This document shows positions 8,370-17,392 of a stretch of DNA of 64,000 nucleotides, piece after piece. The notes under the pieces were generated by a model that saw only the letters and a program-made list of their open reading frames with translations, was not told the origin of the DNA and made no database searches. The stretch lies in the NCBI GenBank assembly GCA_004028765.1, contig SAIX01000107.1:62001-126000 (forward strand). The letters are read 5' to 3'. Position 1 is the first letter of the stretch; each line of letters starts with the position of its first letter. A program made the translations under genes and the position numbers. This stretch comes from Chitinophagaceae bacterium (lineage in GTDB: Bacteria; Bacteroidota; Bacteroidia; Chitinophagales; Chitinophagaceae).

Positions 8370-9923
8370 ATGAAAAAGTTCCTGCTTTTCCTGCTGCTGG
8401 TATTTCCTTTTGTAACCATGGCACAGCCTTTAACATCAAAAGCCATCGACAGCCTTGTTGAAAAAACCCTGAAAGCCTTTGATGTCCCGGGTATTTCAGT
8501 AGGAGTGATCAAAGACGGGAAACTTGTTCATGCAAAAGGGTATGGTGTACGTTCGATGAACAGCCAATTACCGATGGATGAAAATACCCTCTTCGGCATT
8601 GCATCAAACAGTAAAGCATTTACGGCTGCCTCACTGGGCTTACTGGTAGATGAAGGAAAGATCCGCTGGGACGATAAAGTACGCGATTATATACCCGAGT
8701 TCAAATTGTACAATCCTTATGTTACGGAAGAATTTACGATACGCGACCTGCTTACGCACCGCAGTGGTCTTGGGCTGGGTGCCGGTGACCTGATGTTTTT
8801 CCCTGATTCGAGTGATTTTACATTAAAAGATGTCATCTATAATCTTCGTTTCCTGAAACAGGTATCCGGCTTCCGCACCAAATACGATTATGATAACAAC
8901 CTCTATATCATCGCGGGCGAAGTGGTGGCAAGGGTTACCAGGAAAAGCTGGGATGATTTTGTAACCGAAAGGATATTGCAACCATTGGGTATGAACAAAA
9001 CCGCTACCTCATTCGACAGGCTGAAAGATAAAAGCGATGTGATCGATGGTCATGCGCCGGTGAATGGGAAAGTGCAGGTGATTGCGAGAAGTACCATTGC
9101 GGTTGGTCATTCAGCCGGCGGGCTCAATTCCAATATAACGGATCTCTCTAAATGGGTAATGCTGCTGTTAAACGGGGGTATGCTCACGGATGGTTCCGGT
9201 AAAAGATTATTTTCCGAAAGGGTGGCCCGAGAACTATGGACACCGCAAACCATTATCCCGGTTGGCAGCCCCGGGCCATACAACACACATTTCTCTGCCT
9301 ATGGATTGGGTTTTTTCCTGAGTGATGTAATGGGTTACAAACAGGCAACACATACAGGTGGGCTGGAAGGAATGGTAACACAGATCACGATGATACCTGA
9401 AATAAACCTCGGTATTATTGTACTTACCAACCAGCAGGAAGGCGGCGCTTTTTCGGCGATCACCAACCAGATAAAAGACGGATACCTTGGTAAAAAAGGG
9501 ATGGACTGGCTTACGCTGTTTTCGAATAACCGTAAACAATCTTTATCGGCTGCTACGAAACTTACCGATTCTATCTGGCATGAGATCGATGTAGTGCAAA
9601 AAAGCGGGAAAGCATTGGCGGATATCAACCTTTTCACGGGCACTTACCGCGATCCGTGGCTGGGTGACGTGATGATCTCTGTTAAAAACGGGAAACCCTG
9701 GTTCGATTCAAAAAGATCTCCAAAACTTACCGGTGAATTGTTCCCGTATAAAGGAAATACGTTTGTGGTAAAATGGCGCGACCGAAGTATGGATGCCGAT
9801 GCGTTTGTAAATTTTTCGCTTGATGAACAAGGCAAGGCATCTGGTATTACAATGCGTGCCATTTCACCATTAACCGATTTCAGTTACGATTTTCATGACC
9901 TCGATTTTAAACGGGTAAAATAA
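8370..9923 (+). CDS. Secreted serine hydrolase, class C beta-lactamase fold
   Basis: A 517-residue protein with signal peptide MKKFLLFLLLVFPFVTMAQ. Catalytic motifs of the class C beta-lactamase/D-peptidase fold are present: SNSK (Ser79 nucleophile, Lys82), Tyr174-Asp-Asn176 in YDYDNN, and HTGG as the third box. After about residue 385 there is a C-terminal beta-rich extension of the DUF3471 type common in Bacteroidota homologues. Such proteins are mostly esterases or peptidases, and beta-lactamase activity should not be assumed. It is a single gene, divergent from the M28 peptidase gene. Confidence 0.9.
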   Translation: MKKFLLFLLLVFPFVTMAQPLTSKAIDSLVEKTLKAFDVPGISVGVIKDGKLVHAKGYGVRSMNSQLPMDENTLFGIASNSKAFTAASLGLLVDEGKIRWDDKVRDYIPEFKLYNPYVTEEFTIRDLLTHRSGLGLGAGDLMFFPDSSDFTLKDVIYNLRFLKQVSGFRTKYDYDNNLYIIAGEVVARVTRKSWDDFVTERILQPLGMNKTATSFDRLKDKSDVIDGHAPVNGKVQVIARSTIAVGHSAGGLNSNITDLSKWVMLLLNGGMLTDGSGKRLFSERVARELWTPQTIIPVGSPGPYNTHFSAYGLGFFLSDVMGYKQATHTGGLEGMVTQITMIPEINLGIIVLTNQQEGGAFSAITNQIKDGYLGKKGMDWLTLFSNNRKQSLSAATKLTDSIWHEIDVVQKSGKALADINLFTGTYRDPWLGDVMISVKNGKPWFDSKRSPKLTGELFPYKGNTFVVKWRDRSMDADAFVNFSLDEQGKASGITMRAISPLTDFSYDFHDLDFKRVK

Positions 9924-10102
9924 AGTATTGAGTCTTCTTTGTTACTGGAATTATTGAAAAATATAATAAATCCATTTTTATCCATCTTATGCGGAAGTAA
10001 GTATAACGCTGACGGTAATGAAATGCATAATTGGAACAAGAATGTTTTAATCAGGATACTAGTATCAGATTACTTAAAAATATAAACCTGAGAAGGATTT
10101 TC

Positions 10103-10110
10103 TATATTTG
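10103..10110 (+). promoter_or_regulatory. Bacteroidota-type -7 element (TATATTTG) upstream of the glycosyltransferase
   Basis: TATATTTG matches TAnnTTTG exactly. It ends five bases before the ATG at 10115, so transcription would begin at or next to the start codon. No convincing -33 TTTG was found at the right distance. The rest of 9924-10102 shows only AT-rich sequence. Confidence 0.35.
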
Positions 10111-10114
10111 AAAG

Positions 10115-10852
10115 ATGCCGAATCCACCGAATTATGCTGTTGTTATTCCAATGGCGAACGAAGAAACAGATTTCTATCCCTTTATAAAAATTTTGACTTC
10201 TGTAATTTCAGCTAACCCATCCGGAACAGTCTATTTTGTGATAGATCAGGTATCAACCGATAAAACTCTTGAATTGTGCCGGGAATTATCTTCGGCCAAT
10301 CCCTCTTTTAAAACAATATGGGCTCCCGAAAATAAAAATGTAGTAGATGCTTATATATGTGGTTACCGGGAAGCACTGCAAAATAATCATGATTTTATTA
10401 TTGAGATGGATGCAGGACTTTCGCATGATCCTGAAGCTATCCCATTATTTCTATATGCGCTTTGCCAAGGAGTTGACTGTGCTTTCGGCAGTCGTTTTAT
10501 TGAAGGGGGATCAATTGCTGATTCTAATTGGAGACGTTATTTTCTGTCCAAATTCGGTACACTGCTTTCAAATCTGTTATTGGGAACAAAATTACACGAT
10601 ATGACATCTGGTTTTCAGGGCTTCTCTGCTGATGTCGTAAGACAGTTTGTAAATTACCCTCTTTTATCAAAGGCTCATTTTTATCAAACTGAACTCAGGT
10701 ATCTGCTCAGGAAGAAAACCTTTTGTGAATTACCAATACACTACAAAGCGCCATCACCAAGGGTTTCAAAAAAAGCTATAGTCAATTCTTTCGATGTACT
10801 TTTTCATTATTTTTTTCTCAGAATGAAATTAAAACCTGCCATTATCTCTTAA
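10115..10852 (+). CDS. Family 2 glycosyltransferase (dolichol-phosphate-mannose synthase-like)
   Basis: A 245-residue GT-A fold enzyme. The N-terminal strand YAVVIPMANEE, the nucleotide-binding region (VIDQVSTDKT) and the metal-binding acidic motif EMDAGLSHDPE are visible, followed by FGSRFIEGG and TSGFQGFS, which resemble polyprenyl-phosphate sugar transferases. There is no C-terminal membrane helix, so it is probably peripheral. It is the first of three tightly spaced genes (17-base gap, then an 8-base overlap), all AT-rich compared with their surroundings. It probably supplies a lipid-linked sugar donor for the GT-C protein two genes on (inference). Confidence 0.85.
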   Translation: MPNPPNYAVVIPMANEETDFYPFIKILTSVISANPSGTVYFVIDQVSTDKTLELCRELSSANPSFKTIWAPENKNVVDAYICGYREALQNNHDFIIEMDAGLSHDPEAIPLFLYALCQGVDCAFGSRFIEGGSIADSNWRRYFLSKFGTLLSNLLLGTKLHDMTSGFQGFSADVVRQFVNYPLLSKAHFYQTELRYLLRKKTFCELPIHYKAPSPRVSKKAIVNSFDVLFHYFFLRMKLKPAIIS

Positions 10853-10869
10853 GTAATCAGTGATATACT

Positions 10870-12150
10870 ATGTTGAATAGCAAACAGAGAGAAAATGTTA
10901 TCATTGTTGGAGCTGGTATTTCAGGATTAAGTGCAGCTCGGCTATTACAGGAGCATTACTCGGTTACTTTACTTGAAAAAGCAAAAGAGCCTGGCGGCTT
11001 GATCAAATGTCGTGAAGTAGATGGCAATCTTTTTCATTTGGTAGGGGGACATGTATTTAACAGTAAAAACCAACAGGTACTTGAATGGTTTTGGCAATTT
11101 TTTGACAAAGAGAGGGAGTTTAGAAAAGCAATCAGAAATGCACAGATTTGGCTGGATAAAGCTTATGTGGGCTACCCGATTGAGAATTACCTTTATCAAC
11201 TACCGGACCATCTTGTAAAACTGATTATAACAGAACTTTTAGAGCTTCAAAAGATAAGTACTCCTGATCAAAAAGCTCGTGATTTTGATGATTTTCTCAG
11301 GAAGAGCTTCGGACAAACTCTTTATAAACTTTACTTTGGCCCTTATAATCGGAAGATATGGAACAGAGATTTATGCGGGATTCCGCTGGAGTGGCTTGCC
11401 GAAAAACTTCCTATGCCGGATATAAAACAGATTCTGCTCAGTAATATATATCGACAACCGGAAAATCAAATGGTACATGCCAACTTCTTCTATCCGGCTA
11501 AAGGAGGGTCGCAGTTTATTATTAACAGGCTTGCCGAAGGATTGAATATTAAAACTGATACGGAAATAAAAACGATAGCAACCGGAACTGATAATATTAT
11601 ACTAAATGACGGTGCTTTTACTGCAAATATATTGGTGTATTGTGGCGATATCAGGAAACTGGGGACAATACTAATACACAAAGACGAGGAACTGTCTGTT
11701 TTATTATCTTCAGTTTCACATCTGCAGACCAATGGAACCACTACTGCTTTGTGTTATACCGATGAAACAGAGATATCGTGGCTTTATCTTCCGGAAGATA
11801 AGTATAAAGCGCACAGGATTATTTATACAGGAAATTTCAGCCCCGAAAATAACAGAACCGGCAAAAGAAAAACCTGTGTTGTAGAATTCTCAGGGCTGCA
11901 TGAAAAGGAGGTTGTATTAAAGGAGTTAAAATATTTACCAGGAAACCTTGAATTTATTTCGCTTAACCAGGAGCCAGATTCATACCTTATTCACGAGCCA
12001 GGCACATTAGATATAATGCAAAAGCTTCAAAAAAAACTGGCAATATATAATATCCATCTGTTAGGAAGGTTTGCGGAATGGCGTTATTACAATATGGATA
12101 AATGCATCGAATCTGCAATGCACCTTACTAATAAAATTGTAAATGGATAA
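10870..12150 (+). CDS. FAD-dependent oxidoreductase (protoporphyrinogen oxidase / UDP-galactopyranose mutase-like)
   Basis: A 426-residue flavoprotein beginning with the dinucleotide-binding motif VIIVGAGISGLSAARLL and the following acidic strand end LLEKAKEPGG. The active-site-like segment HLVGGHVFNS resembles UDP-galactopyranose mutase and related amine-oxidase-fold proteins. The sequence ends AEWRYYNMDKCIESAM, the usual FAD-contacting C-terminal segment. Located between two glycosyltransferase genes, it may interconvert a sugar nucleotide or reduce a polyprenyl carrier; the substrate cannot be read from the sequence. Its stop overlaps the next start by 8 bases. Confidence 0.8.
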   Translation: MLNSKQRENVIIVGAGISGLSAARLLQEHYSVTLLEKAKEPGGLIKCREVDGNLFHLVGGHVFNSKNQQVLEWFWQFFDKEREFRKAIRNAQIWLDKAYVGYPIENYLYQLPDHLVKLIITELLELQKISTPDQKARDFDDFLRKSFGQTLYKLYFGPYNRKIWNRDLCGIPLEWLAEKLPMPDIKQILLSNIYRQPENQMVHANFFYPAKGGSQFIINRLAEGLNIKTDTEIKTIATGTDNIILNDGAFTANILVYCGDIRKLGTILIHKDEELSVLLSSVSHLQTNGTTTALCYTDETEISWLYLPEDKYKAHRIIYTGNFSPENNRTGKRKTCVVEFSGLHEKEVVLKELKYLPGNLEFISLNQEPDSYLIHEPGTLDIMQKLQKKLAIYNIHLLGRFAEWRYYNMDKCIESAMHLTNKIVNG

Positions 12151-13693
12151 TTTAATAAATAAAGAATCTGTTTATTCTTCCAAACGATTGCTTTGGGCAG
12201 AGTACACCTCATGGCTAATTGTTATTTCTATATTCACATATGTGTCATACACCAGTTTTGGATATGATGATGAATATTTTAACATTCGCGTAGTCACAGA
12301 GAATAACCTGCGGGGAGTGATCCATGTTATTCAGACCAGTGATCTGCACCCCCCTTTTTCTTACATTATTAATTACGTTATTTTTAAAATAACTGGTAAC
12401 TGGTCTTTAGTGCGCCTGAGTGCTGTTTTTCTTTTCTTGGGCTCCGTTTTTTACGCAAGCAAAAAAATTGCTAATTCCGCTGAAAGGATTTTCTTCGTTT
12501 TTTTATTGGGGCTAAGCCCAAATCTTTTACTATGGGTTACAGGTTTACGGTGGTATGCTTATATGGTGCCTTTATTGATACTATGGTCCATATTACCAAA
12601 AACAGATAAATGGTATTACTGGCCCAAATTCTTCCTGTTCCTGGTCCTTGTTTGTTTTTTAGGGTACGCAGGCTTTTTTCTGGCTATACCTTATTTTCTT
12701 TATTACTGGATAAATAATACACAACCGTTACGTAAAAAAATTAAACAGATTTTTATTGCAGGAACTGTATTCCTTATTTTATATAGTTACCAATTGTATA
12801 TTTTTCTTACAGTTCACAGTAAAATAAATATAGGTGATGAGAGAAACAGACAGGTTTTTGAGTTTAAGGCAGTGCTCAGCTCAGTACTCGGATCGTTGGC
12901 CAGTAACCAAGGCATATTTCCTTTATCAGCAGCAGGTATTTGTTCGATTATTGGTTCTGCCATTATTTATACTTGGTTTTTAATTGCAAATAGAAAAATC
13001 AGGGAGAAACAATGGATTATTTTTACAGGAGGGCTGGTGCTTTTTTTTATTACCGGCATTGCGGGAAAAGTAAGGAACCTCATACTGCTGGAGCCTTCAC
13101 GTAGTAAATTATTTTCTTATGGGCTTGCGAATGGACGCAAATGGGTAATTGTAGGTTTTTTTTTAATCGCGGCAGGAAACATCATTGGTATCTATCATAT
13201 AATCGTCCACAGGCAAACAACTAAAAATGCGTGGAATATTCCTTTGAAAGAAATTTTATCAGAAATTCAGAGGAATGAGGCAGCTCAGTGTAACGAGGTT
13301 TATTTTACGCATCATCCAACTTTCACTTTTTACCTTACGAATAATAAAAAAAAATTAATCAGTTTGTATAGTACACTTTATTTCGATAGCTCCCGAATCA
13401 GCTTTTCTTACGATTCGCTTCAGAAAAAAACAGACCAAAAAATAAACTTCAGCTTTATTTTTACTTATCCAGGACAAAGTATTCCGGATAATGTTTATCA
13501 ACGAATGCGGCAATCAACAAAAATGATAACTGCAGATTCTGTGAAACATTTTTTATTCGGCAGAGATGCGGATTATAAAATGAAACAAAGATTTTTCCCC
13601 GCCTATCCCGAATATGCCGTTGAAATAATAAAGTATTATGGCGTTCAAAAGTTTGATACGACAGCCTTGCGAATTTGGGACATTGGTCGTTAA
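12143..13693 (+). CDS. Membrane glycosyltransferase, GT39/GT83-like (GT-C fold)
   Basis: A 516-residue polytopic protein with about nine to ten hydrophobic segments in the first 370 residues and a soluble C-terminal part. The first extracytoplasmic loop carries an acidic motif (YDDEYF) and DLHPPFSY, the arrangement used by GT39-type enzymes that take sugars from polyprenyl phosphate. It overlaps the flavoprotein gene by 8 bases and its end overlaps the convergent histidine kinase gene by 4 bases. It probably transfers a sugar to a lipid or protein on the outer face of the inner membrane (inference). Codons are noticeably AT-rich. Confidence 0.75.
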   Translation: MDNLINKESVYSSKRLLWAEYTSWLIVISIFTYVSYTSFGYDDEYFNIRVVTENNLRGVIHVIQTSDLHPPFSYIINYVIFKITGNWSLVRLSAVFLFLGSVFYASKKIANSAERIFFVFLLGLSPNLLLWVTGLRWYAYMVPLLILWSILPKTDKWYYWPKFFLFLVLVCFLGYAGFFLAIPYFLYYWINNTQPLRKKIKQIFIAGTVFLILYSYQLYIFLTVHSKINIGDERNRQVFEFKAVLSSVLGSLASNQGIFPLSAAGICSIIGSAIIYTWFLIANRKIREKQWIIFTGGLVLFFITGIAGKVRNLILLEPSRSKLFSYGLANGRKWVIVGFFLIAAGNIIGIYHIIVHRQTTKNAWNIPLKEILSEIQRNEAAQCNEVYFTHHPTFTFYLTNNKKKLISLYSTLYFDSSRISFSYDSLQKKTDQKINFSFIFTYPGQSIPDNVYQRMRQSTKMITADSVKHFLFGRDADYKMKQRFFPAYPEYAVEIIKYYGVQKFDTTALRIWDIGR

Positions 13694-16600
13694 GGTAAAG
13701 AGGAAGTTTGCATTTTAATGGGCATTTCAACGTGTATATGGCATCCTTTTCCCGGTACTGAAAATATTTTCAGTGTACCTGAAAATATCTGCACCCTTCT
13801 GTTCATATTTGCGAGCCCGATCCCGCCTTTTATTCTATTTACATCAAGGCCAACTCCGTTATCACGTATATCCAGTTGTAATTTATCCTTGTAGTTTGTT
13901 ACTGAAATATGAATCTCACTTGCTTTCGCATGTTTAATGATATTCCGCAGTTGCTCCTGCAGGATCCGGTAGAGATGTATTTTCAGATCATGGCTGATTT
14001 CATCCATTTCTGTTAATCCAGGACAATTAATGGTAACTTTGTGTGTAGAATATAAATTAAAACTTTCTACAAGCTGGTTGAAAGCATCTTCAAGACTATC
14101 GCCTTTAAAAAAGGCAGGGGCAAGCCTGTGTGAAAGATTCCTGATCTCTTCGGTTGCATAAACGATATTCTTCCGGGCTGATTCATAATATTTCTGTGAT
14201 GCTCCGGGGAGCGACTTTCCAAGCAGATCAATATAAATGGTTGCGCCGGCCAGTATCTGGCAGATATTGTCATGCAGTTCGCCCCCCATTTCATAGCGCT
14301 CCTGTTCCTGCGCTTTAATGGCAGCCTGTGTGAGTTTCTGTTCATACAGGTTTTTTTCGGTAACATCTATTGCGATAATGAGTATCCTGTTTTTTCCGTT
14401 TAATACTACGGGGATACTCGATAAAGCGACTTCAATGATGTCCCCGGATTTTTTTGTATGGAAAATTGCAGACGGGTTACGGAATGTTGAAACAGTTGAA
14501 GCGTTGCCATCATCTTTCCATAAAAGATCTGCTTCTGTCATTGACAACAATTCATCTTCTGTATAACCATACACCTTGATGCAGGCCTGGTTTACCTGTA
14601 TGATCTTATGACTCGCTTCATCGATCACCAGCATCGGGGCCGGGCTTAAATCAAAGAGCTGGCGGTAATTCGCTTCCGACTGCCTGATCAACTCCTCTGC
14701 CAGCTTCTGGCTGGTAATATCCCGCAGTACTTTTGATGCACCGATAATAGTGCCGGATGAATCATAAATAGGAGATATGGTTAATGATACATTGATATTG
14801 CTGCCATCTTTTCTTACCCTTACCGTTTCATAGTGATCAATATGTTTACCCTGAGATACATGACTTATGATGGTTTCTTCTTCGGCTAAACGGGAGGGGG
14901 GTAATAACAGTTTGATGTTTTTGCCAATGATCTCAGCAGGGCTGTATCCCAGTATCCGTTCCGCACCGCGGTTCCAGGATGTAATGGTGCCGTCCATTTT
15001 TTTACTGATGATGGCATCGTCAGAGGAATTAACGATAGAGGTTAGCAGTAATTGCTTTTCTTCAAGCAACCTTCTGCCCGTTATATTCCTGTAATTGATC
15101 ACAATCGCCTGTACACTGGGATTGTCTAAAAGATTTACGGCGTTGCCTTCCATCCAGATAATATCCCCTGTTTTATGAATTAACCTGAACTGTATCGGGA
15201 TGTTTGCGCCGGGCGTTGCAAGGCTTACACGAAAATGTTCCAGTATCAACGGAACATCATCCGCAAATAATATTTTCTCCAGGGGAGAACCGATCACTTC
15301 TTCTGCCATATACCCGCTGATCTTTTCTGCCTGTGCACTGTGATAGGCCAGGACCATATTTTTATCAAGCAATGCAACTCCATCGCCGATATTTTCCAGC
15401 AGTACACGTTGTTTTTCTTCGCTTTGCCTGAGAAGCTGTTCGGCACGCGTTCTTTCTGTAATATCGGTACCAAGCGAAAGAACGGCCTTCCTGTTATTAT
15501 ACATGATGCGGTGTGAACTGATCTCCATCTGCAGTTCATTCCCGTTCTTATCAAGGTGCGTCCAAACTTTTTTCTGAACTGCCCGGTCAGTAGTAAGCAT
15601 GTCTTCTGCAAATTGCCTGATCCTGTCATGATCAGCCGCTGGCCGGTAGCGGAATACAGGCATACCCTTCCATTCCTCTCTCGGGTAACCATATTTCCCA
15701 ATCACCGGCTCATTCACTTCTAAAACGGTTAGGGTTTCCAGGTCCCATATAATGATATAAGTAGGATTATTTTGAAACAGGTAACGATACTTTTCTTCCG
15801 ATTCCTTTAATTCATTTTCCGCTTTTTTGCGTTCACCGATTTCCCGGATGATCGATACAAAACCAACACCTTCTATCCTGCTTACATTCACCTCCGTTTC
15901 AATGATCTTCCCGCTTTTGCTTAAAATACTTCTTTCGTGCAGTGACATCGACTGGTATTCAAGCGTTGCCGTTACCTCATGTACATGTTCCAGCTGTGTT
16001 TCAAGGATAATCTCGGGGATTGTAAGCTGCATCAGCTCTTCACGCGAATAACCAGTAAGGATCGAAGCCTGGTTATTGGCATCGGTGATCCTGAGCTCTT
16101 CGTTTACAAAAAGAATGGCATCACCTGCGTTGTAAATAAGTGTTTGGAGCCGCTTTTGGGAATCTGCGAGCATCTGGCCGCTTTCTCTTAACCGCGACGC
16201 GATTACCCGGTTGTCGTTGATAATAAAATAAGAAAGAAGCAAAATAAAAAGCAGGGCCCCGATCACCGTGATCATAAACTGCTGCTGCGTACCTGCATAA
16301 AAAGAATTGCTTTCCCCCTCTACTGATTTTGCAACAGATACCTGTAATTCAATCAGGTCATTCAGTAGCGAAATCACCGCGTTAATATTCTGCTGGCTGA
16401 TTTGGAACGTATTCGGCGAAGGATGTTGTATAAAAAGAAGGGCCTGTTTATCAGCAAGCTGCATGGCAGCTTCGGTACGTTTTACTTTTTCTGATTCTTC
16501 AGGGGTGAGGTACGTGTTTTTATAATGCCCCCAATGTATTGTAATTTTCCGATCAGCATCGCCTATGATTTGTAACGCCTCATTTTTCAGGACCAGGTTT

Positions 16601-16821
16601 TCACTGGCTTTTGTGAGTGTGTTTAAAATGCTGACAGCATAAAGCGATTTGATTTCTGTGAGGTCTTTGATCGGGACAAGCCTGTCGGCCAGAACCGTAT
16701 GCGTTGCTGAATTTGCCTGTCGTATACGGCTTAAACCCGCCCAGCCAAGAAGAACAATCGTGACCGCAGCAACCATAGCCAGCAGGAACAGTTTGGCGGA
16801 TGCAACAGTTTTAACGATCAT
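13690..16821 (-). CDS. Multi-PAS membrane histidine kinase, NarX/LiaS-type transmitter
   Basis: About 1043 residues from the ATG at 16821; an in-frame ATG at 16854 would add 11. The order is: membrane helix (about 5-28), an extracytoplasmic four-helix sensor, a second helix (about 190-212), five PAS domains (about 225-345, 345-465, 470-595, 600-720, 725-840) and a HisKA_3-type dimerisation helix with ERYEMGGELHDNICQILAG. A GHKL ATPase domain follows, with N-box RNIIKHAKAS, DNGVGLD and GGIGLANM. Such kinases pair with LuxR-type regulators. None is adjacent; the nearest is at 36994-37716. Five PAS domains suggest several redox or ligand inputs. The cognate regulator is unknown. Confidence 0.92.
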   Translation of the reverse strand: MIVKTVASAKLFLLAMVAAVTIVLLGWAGLSRIRQANSATHTVLADRLVPIKDLTEIKSLYAVSILNTLTKASENLVLKNEALQIIGDADRKITIHWGHYKNTYLTPEESEKVKRTEAAMQLADKQALLFIQHPSPNTFQISQQNINAVISLLNDLIELQVSVAKSVEGESNSFYAGTQQQFMITVIGALLFILLLSYFIINDNRVIASRLRESGQMLADSQKRLQTLIYNAGDAILFVNEELRITDANNQASILTGYSREELMQLTIPEIILETQLEHVHEVTATLEYQSMSLHERSILSKSGKIIETEVNVSRIEGVGFVSIIREIGERKKAENELKESEEKYRYLFQNNPTYIIIWDLETLTVLEVNEPVIGKYGYPREEWKGMPVFRYRPAADHDRIRQFAEDMLTTDRAVQKKVWTHLDKNGNELQMEISSHRIMYNNRKAVLSLGTDITERTRAEQLLRQSEEKQRVLLENIGDGVALLDKNMVLAYHSAQAEKISGYMAEEVIGSPLEKILFADDVPLILEHFRVSLATPGANIPIQFRLIHKTGDIIWMEGNAVNLLDNPSVQAIVINYRNITGRRLLEEKQLLLTSIVNSSDDAIISKKMDGTITSWNRGAERILGYSPAEIIGKNIKLLLPPSRLAEEETIISHVSQGKHIDHYETVRVRKDGSNINVSLTISPIYDSSGTIIGASKVLRDITSQKLAEELIRQSEANYRQLFDLSPAPMLVIDEASHKIIQVNQACIKVYGYTEDELLSMTEADLLWKDDGNASTVSTFRNPSAIFHTKKSGDIIEVALSSIPVVLNGKNRILIIAIDVTEKNLYEQKLTQAAIKAQEQERYEMGGELHDNICQILAGATIYIDLLGKSLPGASQKYYESARKNIVYATEEIRNLSHRLAPAFFKGDSLEDAFNQLVESFNLYSTHKVTINCPGLTEMDEISHDLKIHLYRILQEQLRNIIKHAKASEIHISVTNYKDKLQLDIRDNGVGLDVNRIKGGIGLANMNRRVQIFSGTLKIFSVPGKGCHIHVEMPIKMQTSSLP

Positions 16822-16969
16822 AAGCTGGTTTTCTGTTCCGGGAACACCGAACACACAAATCCTTTACCGCAAAGGATAAAGTTACTCTTCACAACGGATA
16901 ATAAAAGCGAAAAGGGTAAACCGGCTAAAACAACCGGCAATTGCAGTTTGACTTATCGCCGTGTGGGTG

Positions 16970-17391
16970 AAAACAGGTAAATGATAAACCTGCCGGTGAC
17001 GTGATGATTAGCTGTAGCACCTGGGTAGAGATTGAATAATGCAGAAAAGTAAGTTCGGCATTCCTTGTTCGGTTTTGGCTTTGCTGCTGTGAGGGGGAGG
17101 GATCGAATCACGCCGCTGGCGTGACAATTAGCTGTGGTGCATGATGGAAATAAAAAAGCCACTCTTTAATCGAGTGGCTCTTTTTTATGCTGTAGGGGGA
17201 GGGATCGAATCACGCCGCTGGCGTGACAATTAGCTGTGGTGCATGGTGGAAATAAAAAAGCCACTCTTTAATCGAGTGGCTCTTTTTTATGCTGTAGGGG
17301 GAGGGATCGAATCACGCCGCTGGCGTGACAATTAGCTGTGGCGCATGGTGGAAATAAAAAAGCCACTCTTCAATCGAGCGGCTCTTTTGAT
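16970..17391 (-). repeat. Tandem array of 3'-tail-plus-terminator copies of the tRNA-like RNA
   Basis: Three nearly identical units of 101-103 bp (17086-17188, 17189-17290, 17291-17391) lie directly downstream of the tRNA-like gene on the minus strand. A degenerate partial copy lies near 16975-17030. Read on the minus strand, each unit holds an AGCTAATTG segment, a TCACGCC-AGC-GGCGTGA hairpin, a T-loop-like TTCGATCCCTCC, CCCTACAGCA (except a CCCTCACAGCA variant in the outermost unit), and then a terminator stem (GCCACTC/GAGTGGC type) with A/T runs on both sides. The end of the tRNA-like gene has the same tail but a different pre-T-loop segment. The units therefore look like amplified, diverged 3' ends. 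Confidence 0.8.
17356..17386 (-). terminator. Terminator of the tRNA-like RNA gene
   Basis: A stem of 7 bp (GCCGCTC / GAGTGGC on the minus strand, one G-T pair) with a 7-nt loop spans 17362-17382. A run of six T on the minus strand follows. It begins about ten bases after the predicted 3' end of the tRNA-like RNA, and similar stems recur at 17158-17178 and 17260-17280 in the array. Confidence 0.65.
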
Positions 17392-17392
17392 G

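Noticed and set aside
8370-9923. Antibiotic-resistance beta-lactamase
   Set aside because: The fold is class C-like, but the length, the C-terminal DUF3471-type extension and HTGG in place of KTG point to an esterase/peptidase type; resistance cannot be claimed.
13690-16821. Hybrid kinase or diguanylate cyclase
   Set aside because: No receiver, GGDEF or EAL domain follows the PAS domains; the end is a plain HisKA_3 plus ATPase transmitter.
16953-17162. 69-codon frame on the minus strand
   Set aside because: It overlaps the tandem tail array and the degenerate unit, with a translation unlike any protein I recognise.
17086-17391. CRISPR-like repeat array
   Set aside because: Units are about 102 bp and almost wholly identical with no unique spacers, and no cas genes are nearby. 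They match the tail of the adjacent tRNA-like gene.
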